Assembly (NCBI RefSeq): GCF_050624435.1
Contig: NC_134547.1
Coordinates: 26,681,374-26,745,373, forward strand
From: Tenrec ecaudatus
Lineage: Eukaryota; Chordata; Mammalia; Afrosoricida; Tenrecidae
Length of the DNA stretch: 64,000 nucleotides
Direction: 5' to 3'
The notes beneath the pieces are model-generated. The model saw nothing but the letters and a program-made list of their open reading frames with translations. It did no database searches and was not told where the DNA came from. The position numbers were made by a program, and so were the translations under genes. This document shows positions 1-11,399 of this stretch, piece by piece (the stretch's first letter is position 1; every line of letters starts with the position of its first letter).

Positions 1-60
1 AGTCCAAGTTGCACTGAAAGCATTAGTCAAAAACAAGGCTCCAGGAATTGTTGGAAAACC
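1..60 (+). mobile_element. RTE/BovB-type LINE fragment (start of RT region)
   Basis: One frame reads like the conserved entry to the RTE reverse transcriptase (a K-N-K-A-P-G-I motif), parallel to the same motif near 4,090. Only about 20 codons are present before unrelated sequence begins, so the copy is cut by the window edge and by the next repeat. Confidence 0.6.
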
Positions 61-63
61 CAC

Positions 64-580
64 TGTAGGCAGTTACATAATCTAATAACTTGAGAAAGGG
101 TAAAGTCTAGCCTGTCAATAGGGTCACAGCGAATGAGGCCTCTGTGGGGCCTGGCTTTCTCCAGAGGATTTTGGGTATTCCTGTATTGCTATCTTGTGGT
201 GGAACACACTGTCTCTTTTCTACACAATCCTGTTGACAAACCACATGGAGACACAGTGAGAGAGCCAGAGCCCTGGAGCTGGAGGAGCCACATAGTGACC
301 CCTGCCAGCACCAAGATCCTTCACCGCTACTGGATCTACATGACTTTCCACCCACTGGTCTGTGATATTCTTGCATTTGGCATTATTGCATGGCTACATG
401 AGTCTAAAGAGGAATTTATTGACCAGTATTGGACATAGGGGATAATATTGGACTTACGGACTTGATCTGGACTGGGCTGGGATGTTTCTCAATATACAAT
501 TGCTCTTTTATACAAAGCTCTTTCTTATACACATGAGTGTCTGTGAATTTGTTTCTCTGGTCTACCTGGACTAACACATT
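64..580 (+). repeat. LTR-like interspersed repeat, plus orientation
   Basis: The segment interrupts the RTE scrap and ends in a TTTGTTTCTCT...GGACTAACACA terminus. A related terminus appears in inverse orientation at 10,577-10,620. A TATA-like TTTATACAAAG lies 70 bp before the end. The open frame at 133-438 is inside this repeat and is not treated as a gene. Family assignment is uncertain (class III LTR suspected from the second copy's 5-bp duplication). Confidence 0.45.
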
Positions 581-1008
581 ATGCTACCTGGAGTGGTGTA
601 CTAGAGAAACAAATCACAAAGATGGAGAGTGGATGCTTGTTTGACGTCTGCTCATGGTAGTACTTTTTTGGCTAGCCAGAGGTTAGATCTGGCCATTCAG
701 TTTGCTGGGTTGTTTTATGGAAAAAATACAGGAAGTTAAACTTTTTATGATTTCCTTTGATTGCTGTCTTTGGTGATTCCTGTACTAACTGGTAAAAATG
801 AATGTGATTAATGTATATTTGGAGCTCAGGGGTAGAAATCCAGATTGGAGACTGGAAAGTCAACTCGGTGCTCCTCAAGGGGACAGGCACTCCCCTCTCT
901 GGATCTCACTTTTAACATCGATACACAAAGGTCGATTCTGTGAGGGTCACAGACTGGGGACTCCCATGGCCAAATGAGGACCTGTGTGGACTCTGGTTGG
1001 CCTGCTTA
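581..1008. other. Unclassified sequence, no gene seen
   Basis: The start (about 594-620) resembles the inverse of the terminus that ends at 578. The rest has no open frame of note and no family that I recognise. Confidence 0.5.
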
Positions 1009-1236
1009 TTCACTGCCATCTAGAAGATTCCAACTCACAGTGACCCTGTAAGACCGAGCGGAACTGCCCCTGTGGGTTTCCGAGGCTGAAATTCTATATG
1101 GACTAGAAGGTCTCATCTCTGCACAGCCCCCCACCCTATCCCCCAACCCCCGCTCCCCCAGTGTGACTGGTGGTTTCAAACTACTGACCTTCTAGTTAGC
1201 TGCCCAACACATAACCCACTGTGCCATCAGGGCTCT
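1009..1236 (-). mobile_element. AfroSINE, minus orientation
   Basis: Reading the minus strand gives the usual order: a GAGCCCTGATGGCACAGTGG head, a region with an internal B-box-like stretch, then the gene-body motif ACCTTCTAG..., and the tail with CAGTTCCGCTC and GAGTTGGAATC. A C-rich expansion near 1,125-1,160 is private to this copy. Confidence 0.85.
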
Positions 1237-2340
1237 TTGGCCTACTTGGCTTCTATCCAATGTTATTGAATCGCCTTTGAAAAAATCAGGAGGTTTTTAA
1301 GAAAACAGGAATTTTGACTTTCTCTAGAAAAATCGATCTGGCATCACTGGAACCTAAACTAGAGGATCCACAATTCCTCGTGGCTCTGGGAATCTCAACA
1401 TTTCTTCCTCCTGCTCAAAGTAAAATGGTTTAAGGGGACCTTTCACAGCTGGTGGGCTGGTCTCCTTTCTAGAAAGTTGCCTCTGTAAAGAGAATGCATC
1501 TTTCTTCCCTTTTACCTAGTTGGGGGTGGTGAGGGTAGCAGGAGCTATTGGGTTAAGAAAAAACAGTCCAGGTAGCTTCAGTCTGCCCTGCCAGGGCTTT
1601 AGAGGCCAAGCCTTTTTTGCTCCAGCTGACTGACCTGCTGTTTCCAGGGCAGCCCCACCATCTGTTCCCAGATGCAGGGAGGGAGCCGACTTTCCTTCAT
1701 CACACCTGCCCCAAACTCAGGCCCAGAACTACTGTCTAAACACAGAACAACTTTTGTCTGGCCAAATGTGGGACCCCAAATTTCTTCCCTCTTTCCCGAT
1801 ACTCCTTCAGTGACTTGATGACCTGGGCCAGGCTGAGATGAATTAGCTTGCTCCTCACAGCTGGCTGCTGGGTTCCAGTCAACTCCCAGAGGCCACTGGC
1901 TGTGCCCATCAGTAGAAGTGGGAGTGGAGAACCCTCAGCTCTTGGCTGAGCAGCTCTGTCAGTCTGTAGCTGTTGACTGTAGCTGCTTCTGACAGCCAGT
2001 CTAGCTGGTGCTTTAAGTCATTTCAGTCGCTCCACCTCAGCTGTGATTAGTCTAGTCTCTGTAGCCTCAGAGGGAGGGGAAAACAAAACACCTCAATGAC
2101 TTTGAATCAGAGTGGGTTATCCTCTTTTAAAAGGCAGAAAGTCTGAATTGGAGGATATTTTTGGGGGGTCTCTTTTATGCATTTCACATTTATGAAATAA
2201 GAACTAACAGTATTTGTTCCAGTAAGTGGATCAGAACCACCTAAGGGCACACTCCTCCCACCAGGCCACGCCTCACTAAGAATAGAGGTCCATCACTTGT
2301 CTGGCATTTTGTGGTACTGTGGTGACTTTTGTTTTGTGAG
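1237..2340. other. Unclassified intronic or intergenic sequence
   Basis: No ORF, exon-like segment or repeat family was recognised in this 1.1-kb stretch. Confidence 0.5.
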
Positions 2341-3224
2341 ATACTGGGAGCTATGTGATTGGCATTTCATATACCAGCAGGGTCACCCAAAGAGCTTCCA
2401 GACAAAGAACAGACAATGAAGAAGGAATTGGCTGCCTGCATGGGAAGAATGAGCCATTGAAAACCCTATGGATAGCAGCAACACTGTCAGTTACTAGACC
2501 CCCCATGAACAACAGAAGAACATTGTCAGAACGTGTGCCAGAAGATGAGCTCTTCAACTTGGAAAGTACTCAAAATACGGCTGAGGAAGAGGAAGAGCTG
2601 ACTTTTCATAGGCAAGTCGACCATACTGATGCAAATCGAGTATAGCCATCAGGACCTTCATTTGCTGATGGGGCACAACTCAAAATGAGGAGAAACAGTT
2701 CAAATCGTCATTAATAATTGAAACTTGGGATGTATGAAATATGAATCTAGGGACATTGGAAGTCATTAAAAATGAAATGGAATACATAAAGATTGATATT
2801 GTAAGCATTAGTTAGCTGAAATGGACTGATATTGACCATTTTGCAACAGAAAATCTTACGGTTTACTCTGCTGGAAATGACACAATCAAGAGAAACAACA
2901 TTGCATTCATCATCAAAAGGACATTTTAAGATCTATTTTAATGTACAATGCTATCTTTGATAGGATGCTATCTATGCCCCTTCAAGGAGAACCAATCAAT
3001 ACAACTATTGTTCAAATTTATGCACCAACCACCCAAAGCTGGTGATGCAGAAATTGAATAATTCTACCACCATATTCAGTCCCAAATTTGTCAGACTTGC
3101 TATCAAAATGCTATTGGAATGCAAAAGTTGAAAACAAAGAGGAAGGATCAGTAGTTGAAAAATATGGTCTTGGTGATAGAAACCAAGCTGGAGATCGCAT
3201 GACAGAGTTTGCAAGACCAATAAA

Positions 3225-3370
3225 TTGCTGATAGCATATACTATATTTTCCAACTTCTGTTCTTTCCTCTTTGGTTCCAACATTTGCACTCCAATCACCA
3301 ATAATTACCAATTTATCTTGATTGTATGTTAGAATTTTGCATGATTAATGATTTCTTCAAACATTTGATC
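3225..3370 (-). repeat. Inverted endonuclease segment inside the RTE element
   Basis: On the minus strand this stretch reads G-D-W-S-A-N-V-G-T-K-E-E, the RTE endonuclease motif that the plus strand also carries just upstream (W-N-A-K-V-E-N-K-E-E near 3,112-3,140). Flanking plus-strand sequence continues the same protein on both sides, so a short block has been duplicated in inverse orientation. Confidence 0.65.
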
Positions 3371-4382
3371 AACAACAAAAAAGGTGACCATAAATGTGGA
3401 CTTCTCCAGATGGAATACACAGAAATCAAATTGACTACACCTGTGGGAAGAGACAATAAAAGAAGCTCAATATCAGCAACTGAAACCAGTCCAGGGACTG
3501 ATTGTGGAACAGATCAGCAATTGTTCATACGAGAGCTCAAGTTGAAGTTCAAGAAAATGCAAACAAGTACACGAGAGTCAATATACAACCTTGATAATAA
3601 CCAACCAAATTTTGAGAACATCTCTGAATAAAGCACAGTGTCATTATAAAAAAAAGGAAATAAAGAAAAGATACAAGTGCATGTCCAAAGAGACTCTGAA
3701 ACTTACTCTTAATCAGAGAGTAGCTAAAGCAAAAGGAAGAAATGATGAAGTAAAGAGCTAAATAGAAAATTTCAAAGGACAACTCGAGAATACAAAGTAA
3801 AATATTATCACAAAATGTGCAAAAGCCTAGAGTTAGAAAACCAAAACAGAACATATTCAGCATATCTTAAACTGAAAGAACTGAAGAAAAATGTCAAGTC
3901 TTGAGGTGCAATATTAAAAAATTCTATGGGCAAAATATTGAATGATGAAGGAAACATCTGAGGAAGATGGAAACAATATGGAGTCACTGTATCAAAAACA
4001 ATAGACCAACATTCAACCATTTCAGGAGGTAACATATGAGCAAGAACCAATGGTCAGGAAAGAAGAAATTCAAGATGCATGGAAAGCACTAGCCCAAAAC
4101 AAGATGCCAGGAATTGCTGGAATATCTATTGAAATGTTTCCACAAGCTGATAAAGCACTGGCAGCACTCACTCATCTATGTCAGGAAATTTGGAATACAG
4201 CTACTTGGCTAACGGACTGGAAGAGATCCATATGTGTATACATACCAAAGAAGGGAGACCAACAGAATGGTCAAATTATGTAACACTATCATTGGCATCA
4301 CATGTGAGTCAAATTGTACTGAAGCTAATACAACAACAGTTGCATTGATTCATTGACAGAAAGTTACCATATTCAGCATTCA

Positions 4383-4600
4383 AGAGCCATCGTGGCACAG
4401 TGGTTACAGGTTGGATTGCAAACCCCAAGGTCAGCAGTTCAAAACCACCAGTCACTCCGTGGGAGAAAGGCAAGGTTTTCTACTCCCATAATGAGTTACA
4501 GTCTCAGAAACTCACAGGGGCAGTTAGTTCTACCCTATACTATAGGGTCAGGATGAGTTGTCATCAACTACAAGGCAGTGAGTTTGGTTTCCCAGAGATT
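4383..4600 (+). mobile_element. AfroSINE inside the RTE element
   Basis: The head GAGCCATCGTGGCACAGTGG, the internal GTCAGCAGTTCAAAACCACC block (B-box region), GGGGCAGTTAGTTCTACCC and the end CAGTGAGTTTGGTTT follow the AfroSINE order. It splits the RTE reverse transcriptase, whose reading resumes right after it, so this SINE is younger than the RTE copy. Confidence 0.9.
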
Positions 4601-5706
4601 TAAGCCAGATTCAGAAGAGGATGTGGAACAAAGGATATCAGATATCAGATGGATCTTGCCTGAAAGCAGTGAATACCCTAAAGATGGTTACTTATGTTTT
4701 ATTAACACCCAAGCTATCTGACTGTGTGGATCATAAGAAAACATGGATAGTTTTGAGAAGAGAATTCCAGAACACTTATAGAACAAGGGTAGATTGCATG
4801 GTTTAAGAACCAAGAAAGGTGTGCATCCTGGTTGCACCCACTTATTATACTTTTTCAATTGTATGGTGAGCAAATAATCAGAGAAGCCAAATTATATGAA
4901 GAAGAACACAGAATCAGATTTGGAGGAAATATTATTAACAACCTGCTATATGCAGACGACACAGTTTGGCTTGCTGACAAGGATGGGGGACTTGAAGCAC
5001 TTGCTGGTGAAGATCAAGGATTGCAGCCTTCAATGTGGGATACAACTCAACACAAAGAAAACCAAAATCCTCACAACTGAACCAATAGGTAACATGATGA
5101 TAAATCGAGAAAAGCCTGAAGTTGTCAAGGATTTTGTCTTGTCTGGATCCACAAGCAATGCTCCTGGAAGCAGCAGTCAAGAGATGAAAAGATACATTGC
5201 ACTGGGTAGATCTGCTGCATAAGAGCTCTTTAGAATGTTGAAAAGTTAGGATGTTACTTTAAGCAGGAAGTACACCTGATCCAAACCATAGTATTTTCAT
5301 TTGCCTCATCTGCATGTGAAAAGCTTGCCATTGAGTGAAGAAGACCCAGGTAAACTGTATGAATTTGAACCATGGTACTGGCAAAGAATATTGACAGTAC
5401 CATGGACTGCCAAAAGAACAAACAAAATCTGTCTTGGAAGTACGGCCAGAATTCCCATTAGAAGTAAGGATGGTGAGACTTTGGACATGTTGTCAGTGGA
5501 GACCAGTCCCTGGAGAGGCATCATGCTTAGAAAAATGGAAGGGCTGTGAAAAAAGGTTGAAGGCCCTTGAAGAGCTGGATAGACACAGTGACGACAACAA
5601 GAGGACTGAGCATAGGAACACTTGGGTGGATGGAGGAGGAGCTGTTATTGTTACATTCTGCTGTGAATAGGTTTGCCATGGACCAGAACCAACTGGATGG
5701 CAAACT

Positions 5707-5737
<31 letters not shown>

Positions 5738-5738
5738 G
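5707..5738 (+). repeat. (CAA)n microsatellite at RTE 3' end
   Basis: About ten CAA units directly follow the RTE 3' UTR. Short tandem repeats of this kind are the normal RTE terminus instead of poly(A). Confidence 0.9.
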
Positions 5739-5752
5739 GGAGAGACATTAAA

Positions 5753-5915
5753 AAGCCAAACTCACTGCCATTGAGTTGACCTTGATTCAGAGCAACCCTG
5801 GAGGACAGGGTAGGACTGGCACCCGTGAGTTTCCCGAGAGTGTAACTTTTCACAGGAGGGGAAAGCCCCTTTAACCTGCTACTTAGCAGCCCAGCCCATC
5901 ACCAGGGCTCCACAA
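5753..5915 (-). mobile_element. AfroSINE, minus orientation
   Basis: It starts with CCAAACTCACTGCCATTGAG (the inverse of the SINE 3' end) and ends with CACCAGGGCTCC (the inverse of the GGAGCCCTGGTG head). It directly abuts the RTE CAA tail. Confidence 0.88.
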
Positions 5916-5924
5916 GGATAGAGA

Positions 5925-6510
5925 GAAACACTGTTAGGGCTGGATAGGGCAGAGGCTGTACACTGGTACAAATGAGGGATGGAGGTACAGGGAATCCTTG
6001 GTGGACGATACCTTCAGGACCAAGGGTGTGAGGGGCGATGCTGGGAGAGTGGAGGGTGAGTGGGTTGGAAAGGGGGAACTGATTACAGGATCCACATGTG
6101 ACCTCTTCCCTGGGAGAGGGACAGCAGAGAACTGGGGAAGGGAGACTCCGGATAGGGCAAGATATGACAAAATAACGATGTATAAATTACCAAGGGCACA
6201 TGAGGGAGGGGGGGAAGGGGAGGGAGGGGAAAAAAAGAGGACCTGATGCAAAGGGCTTAAGTGGAGAGCAAATGCTTTGAGAATGATTGGGGTAGGGAAT
6301 GTATGGATGTGCTTTATACAATTGATGTATGAATATGTATGGATTGTGATAAGAGTTGTATGAGTCCCTAATAAAATGTAAAAAAGGAAAAGAGGAGAAA
6401 AAAATGATTAGGGCAAAGACTGTACAGATGTGCTTTACACAATTGATGTATGTATATGTATGAACTGTGATAAGAGTTGTATGAGCCCCTAATAAATTGT
6501 TAAAAAAAAT
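5925..6510 (+). mobile_element. L1 3' UTR with two consecutive 3' tails
   Basis: This is a 5'-truncated L1: the purine-rich 3' UTR ends in AGTTGTATGAGTCCCTAATA AAATG at about 6,378. A second copy of the last 105 bp follows (about 6,403-6,505) and ends in the same AGCCCCTAATAAATTG plus poly(A). Its match to 59,100-61,370 defines the family. Confidence 0.85.
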
Positions 6511-6584
6511 GATCCTCAATTCTATCTGAATCCTTGCCAGAGCTGCAAGTTGCCTTAATAAACACGTGCAAAAAAAGTACCTCT

Positions 6585-6830
6585 GGCAGCAGACCGCTCC
6601 GGTTCAAATCCAGGCTCTCTAACTTATTGACTATGTGACCTTGGGCAAACCTGGACCTCTCTGTGCTTCCAAAGACTCACTTTCCAAAAGGGAAGTCATA
6701 AGCCAACTTTTCTTATTCCTCACTGGGTTGCTTTGAAGATGAAATGAGACATCTGTCTAAAAATGCTTCTGACCATCCCTTGGTTCTCAGAGCTCCACAA
6801 ATGCTATGGATTATTGTTATAAGATTATGA
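6585..6830 (+). mobile_element. MIR SINE
   Basis: The core GGTTCAAATCCAGGCTCT, then ATGTGACCTTGGGCAA, then CCTCTCTGTGCTTCC are the conserved MIR core. The copy is diverged, as expected for this old mammalian family. Confidence 0.85.
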
Positions 6831-8655
6831 ATGATTTTTTCCAAGGGTAGTGCAAAGATTAACATCAGTGCTACTTCTCTCTGACAAAATATAAATCCAG
6901 ATTTCTAAATAGCAGGGTCTGAACGGATGCGCTGTTAACAGCATCTTGCTTTTCTCCCATCACTTGTCACAGTAAATCTGATAAGAAATGCTGGGCTAGG
7001 GCCTGCAGCCAAGCCCCTCACTGGCAGCGTGCAGGACCTCAGGTTGTTGCCAGGCCAAGGGACATCACAATGGCAAGAGGAGACTCCACAAAGGGCCCCT
7101 GCTTCCTCCCCCACGCCACCCTTCCCCACATTCAGGGTGAAACGTCAAAATACAATTTTTTTTGTCACCTGGTGAAATAATGAGCCCCCATTCCCGTTGC
7201 CTTGGTATCATCAGAGCGCAACAGCCACGTGGGGTAATCGCTGTCTCCGTGTTAATGCTGCTCAGTTCAAACATTTTCACAGGCCCTGGCGAAATGAAAC
7301 CCGTGCTTTCTACCTAGGTAGAGTTTGAGGCGATTCAGCCCATTTGCTTATGCTGAAGAGGCTACCTCAGAAAAACAGGAAATAAAAACATAGAGGGTGC
7401 CATTGACATTAGGTTTCTCTTTTTCTTCCTTTCTTCCCTACCTTCCTTTCTTCTTGCCCTTCTCTTTCTCTTTTCTTCCTTCCCTCCCTTTGCTCACGTC
7501 TTCCTGCCTGCCTTCACTTTCCATCTTCCCTCCCAAACTCCTCCATTTCTTCTTCGCTCCTCTCTCCCCACCGCCACCTTTCTCCTTTCCTTCCCTGCCT
7601 TTTCCCTTCAGCCTCCCAGTTTCCCTCCTTCACTCTCTCCTTTGCTCCTTCCTTTCCCCACCTTGTTTTGATCCAGTGATTTGTACTCCTTTCTTCCTCT
7701 CATCCCACCCCTCCCCATTGCTGGAGAAACATCAGTTCCTTGTGGTGCTGGTTTCTTGGCGCCAGACCCTGTTCTTTGGGTGTTCACAAGTCTGTGTCCT
7801 GTGTGCAAACATAAGACAGACATATGATCAGGATTGGACAGAAGATGGGATTTGACAGGTGTTCTGCATCCCAAATCTCCAGGAGGCAAAGGTAAAGTCA
7901 GGCTCCTGCCTTTAAGGTTATGTCTCCCATTGTAACTGCATCCCACAAAGGCTCCTGCCTCCTGGCCACCTGAGGCCTGCTGCCTGCCTTCCTCTAGCTC
8001 CTGGGGAATTGGGGCAGCAGTGGCAAGAACAACAAAAATCCCCAGGAGTTGACAAGAAGGGAAGCTGCCTTGCTCGAGAGACGGCCCCCTCACCCACCTG
8101 CATGATGTTGAGATACAGGTTCTCATCCCTGTGGCTGGGCAAGAAACACCCCCTCCCCAAACGCAGTGGCTTCAAACAAGGACCATCATCGTGCGGTTGC
8201 TGGGAGGCCACTGGGTCGTGCTTGGAGTCTCCCATGAGTTGGCAGTCTCATGGGAGCTGGGGCACTCAGAGGGCTGGCAGCTGAAGCTGGCCGTTAGCTG
8301 GGTGCTTAGCTGGGTTGTTGGTTGGAGTGTCTCCACGTGGCCTTTCCAGGCAGCTCAGGCTTCTTTCAGCATAGTGTCCGGGTTCTGAGAAGTGTCCTGA
8401 GAGGTAGCACGTGGAGGCTGGACATTCTAAGGGTGAGCACTCAAGAAGAAGTCTTTGAAGGGATTTTTCAGAAGCTGTGAAGCACTTTGTGGGAGGGAAG
8501 GGGGTTGCCCAAACTAGATGTCACAATGTCATCTTCTCCATAATCTATTGGTCACAGAGGTCATGAAACATCCCAATTTAAGGGGAAAGGGCATAGACTC
8601 TACCTTCCTATAGGTAGCCTGTCAAGGAATTTGGGGGTCACATACGAAGACTGGG
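6831..8655. other. Unclassified sequence with a pyrimidine-rich tract
   Basis: A polypyrimidine tract of about 300 bp (7,418-7,725; CTTCC/TTCC/CTCC mixture) sits in the middle. The long open frames seen across it on both strands are a by-product of biased composition. No exon or repeat family was recognised in the rest. Confidence 0.55.
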
Positions 8656-8657
8656 AG

Positions 8658-8862
8658 ACCCTGGGTGGCACAAATGGTTAAGGACTCAACGTATCAAGAG
8701 GTGGGCAGCTGCACCCCTCAGAAGAAATAACTAATGGCCTGCTTCTAGAAGCCCACAGGCTTGAGAATCCTGTGATGTGTAGTTTCTCCCTGGCACCCAG
8801 GGGGTCCTCGGGAACCAGAACCAACATAACAGCAATGGGTTGGGTTTTTGTTGGTTTTGTTT
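8658..8862 (+). mobile_element. AfroSINE, diverged
   Basis: ACCCTGGGTGGCACAAATGGTTAAG is the head and AACAGCAATGGGTTGGGTTT the end. The middle is strongly diverged (AGCCCACAGGCTTGAGAATCC). Confidence 0.75.
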
Positions 8863-9555
8863 GGGCTAATATTAAAACGACTAGTATGAAATTATATATG
8901 TATTGTGTTTAACTCTCAGGACTCTGATTATGCTGAAGTTGAACAAAACTGTCTGCCTCTTCTATGAACGCCAGCCGATGGAGGCAAAGGGTGAGGGTCT
9001 AGAGGAAGAATGAATGTCCCATTCCCGTCCTTATGTTTCAGTTGTCCTTAAAGGGCACAGGGGACAAACCAGACGTCTTTGATATGATTTTAGCCTAATG
9101 ATGTGCTAGTATGATGATGAGCAGCCTGAAAAGTGGTTTTAACTAATGTGATCCAATATTTGAAAAGTTGACGATTTCACATCGAATTTTATATTCTCAG
9201 CATCTCAGTTACAAACAGAAAATCAGGCCTTAAAATGCTTGCATTTCCCCAAGGCAACAACAGTTTGGAGCTAGAATTTGAATGTCCCCTGTGGATGAGC
9301 TGACACGTGCCTGTTAACCACAGTCCCCATCCATCCCTATTGCCCCCAAAACAGAGGTTGGCTACAAGTATCCTTTATCTATATGGCTAAATAGTTTAGT
9401 TAGTTTGGATTGGGTTGCTAGTTTTTCCTGTTTTGTTTTGCTTACTTTTGATTTTTTGGGGGGCTTGCAAATGGTGTGTATTTTGGTACCATGTCTTCCA
9501 AAGCGAGAAAACCAAACCCAGTAAGCCAAGAAGGTCAAACAGTCTAGATTAATGA
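8863..9555. other. Unclassified sequence, no gene seen
   Basis: No family or exon was recognised in this stretch. Confidence 0.45.
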
Positions 9556-9557
9556 TG

Positions 9558-9772
9558 AAAGGAGGAGCCCTGTTGGTGAGGTAGATTATGAGTTGGACTT
9601 CTAACTGCAACATCAGAAGTTCGAAACTCCCCCCACCCCCACTCCACAGGAGAAAGATGAGATTTTCTACTCCTGTAAAGATTTACAGCCTTGGAAACCC
9701 ACAGGGGCAGTTCTATACTCTGTCCAAAGGGTTGCTATATGTCAGAATTGATTCCCGGGTAGTGAGGTTTTC
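9558..9772 (+). mobile_element. AfroSINE
   Basis: The head GGAGCCCTGTTGGTGAGGTAG, the B-box-like GAAGTTCGAAACTCC, AAGATTTACAGCCTTGGAAA and GGGGCAGTTCTATACTCTGT are all in order. A short C-rich expansion follows the B box. Confidence 0.9.
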
Positions 9773-9774
9773 TT

Positions 9775-10384
9775 GATTGATATAAATAATTTTTGGTGAG
9801 TATTGAAAAAACCAGTCAATATTATTTTTAATACACATCAAAGAAGGTCCACATTAATTGTTCACACAACCCTGCCACCTTCTTTCTTTATTCCCTTGCC
9901 TCCCACTCTCCTTTCTTCCTCCCTATGGTCTTTTATCTCATTCATTTTCTTTCAAGGGTTAGCCTAGGAGTGGGAAAGTCTGACTAATTCTTAACCAAAA
10001 GACTAAATTGGTTTTATTGTTGGTGTTATTACTTGGGTTAAATTTTTTTCTTTTCTCTTCTTCTATTGGTTTGTGTCATGTAACCCAGAAAATGGGGAAA
10101 CATTTGGAACATCAAAACACTATCCTTTCTCAGTAGACTACAAGTATTAAAGGCAACAGAGATAAATACTCCAATAATAACAATAACATACAAGGATAGC
10201 TAGAGAGATAAATAGATAGATAGAAAAACCACAAAATCTGAGCAGTTGTGGGAAGGGGAATGGGAATAGCCCCATGAATAAATATAGGTTTGCCAGAGAA
10301 TAGTTCTATATACATATTAGCATATACTACAAGTATGACCATGAATATAATAGTGCATCCAGGAGGCATAGTTAGGAAATGTCT
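9775..10384. other. AT-rich sequence, probably old L1-derived
   Basis: No reading frame is convincing. It leads directly into the recognisable L1 3' UTR at 10,385, so part of it may belong to that L1, but I cannot show this. Confidence 0.35.
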
Positions 10385-11335
10385 TAGCTAGAACAAAACT
10401 CCTTGAGGGAGCGTGTCCTAAATATCGGGGATCAGGAACATAGCTCTGAGAGACCTCAAGATCAATTGGTACAAACTAGCTCACAAAGACAATGTTCTGT
10501 ATCCATCAGGGAAGTGACTGGGGTCTTCAAAACCTAGTGAGTAGCAAACTAAAAGTCGGTTCTTGGTCTCACCCTATGTGTTGGACAGGGTTCTCTAGAG
10601 AGACAAAACCATATTGCTAGTAATTATATATAAATATATTTATAAAGCTAGATATGCAATACAAGAAATGAACCACTAAATTATATACAGATAGATAACA
10701 CAAGAAACTAACAGTTAAATTATAAAACAGTGAGACACTAGCAGTCCTTTAAGGCTTGAGAGCCGCCAGTTGCCAGTCCCTTTCTGTAGAGAGAGCTGGG
10801 CTATATATACCCAGGCAGCAAACAGCAAGGCAAGTCACCAACTGTCACCAACTGTCGGTCCCCAGCTCCAGAGACGAACATTCCAATCCTGTGGTATTAA
10901 ATGGACCTCAACTTACAGCGACAGAGTCCACAAGCTAGGCATCCCACAGGTAGTGTACCCCTTTAAATTGAGGCATAGAACAAGCAAGGCGAGGCTCACG
11001 AAGCCATTTATCCCTCTGCCCTTCGATTATTCCTACTTGTGTTTATCGGCCAGGCTGGCACAATAAACTATTGCACCCTGTCTGGAGCGAATACCATTGA
11101 AGAAGCTCAAGATGCCTGGCAACAATTAGTCCAAATCAGTAATGGACTATGCGTACCTCAGCCTCTATGATGCTAAGGTCAGAAGAACTAAATGGTGCCT
11201 GCCTATGACAAACAGCTGCTCTGAAAGGGATCATGGTACATGGTCCTAGATAGAGTGGGGAGTAATGTGTAAGAAAACTGAAAGTCATACTACTACTACC
11301 AATAGTAATAATAATAATGATAAAAGATGAGGTTT
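10385..11335 (+). mobile_element. Older L1 3' UTR (+), split by an LTR-like repeat
   Basis: The left part has GGAACATAGCTCTGAGAGAC and GGGGTCTTCAAAACC. The right part, from 11,076, has CCTGGCAACAATTAGTCC, AGAAGAACTAAATGGTGCC and ends in simple TAC/TAAT repeats. Both are typical of older eutherian L1 3' UTRs. Sequence like the right part recurs at 18,385-18,515. Confidence 0.65.
10577..11075 (-). repeat. Solo-LTR-like repeat in the L1 3' UTR
   Basis: A block of about 500 bp with TG...CA ends splits the L1 3' UTR. The flanks are CCCTA on the left and CCCTG on the right, a likely 5-bp target duplication. On the minus strand it holds a TATATATA stretch (near 10,803) and ends like the repeat at 64-580. 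The 5-bp duplication would fit a class III (ERVL) LTR. Confidence 0.5.
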
Positions 11336-11399
11336 ATTGGTTAGATAGACTAGTGAGAACCCCACTACTATGGTCCTTCATCACCCTTCAGGTCTGGAA

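Larger units (their letters stand above)
2340..5740 (+). mobile_element. RTE/BovB-type non-LTR retrotransposon, decayed
   Basis: This is a degenerate LINE of the RTE clade, encoding one protein with an AP endonuclease followed by a reverse transcriptase. Endonuclease remains start near 2,710 (an I-Y-A-P-T-T stretch near 3,015 and a W-N-A-K-V stretch near 3,115). RT remains include K-M-P-G-I-A-G (about 4,095), F-R-R-G-C-G-T after the SINE (about 4,610) and the catalytic Y-A-D-D-T box (about 4,950). The RTE C-terminal signature with W-Y-W-Q-R and V-P-W-T-A-K-R lies near 5,370-5,420. Many stops and frameshifts make it inactive. It ends in a CAA microsatellite, as RTE elements do. An AfroSINE at 4,383-4,600 interrupts the RT, and about 130 bp near 3,230-3,370 are inverted. 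Confidence 0.85.

Noticed and set aside
133..438. A 101-codon open frame with hydrophobic segments
   Set aside because: It lies wholly inside an interspersed LTR-like repeat, lacks splice or promoter support and matches no family known to me.
7397..8126. Long open frames on both strands (152 and 172 codons)
   Set aside because: They overlap a pyrimidine-rich tract; biased composition removes stop codons and gives low-complexity peptides.
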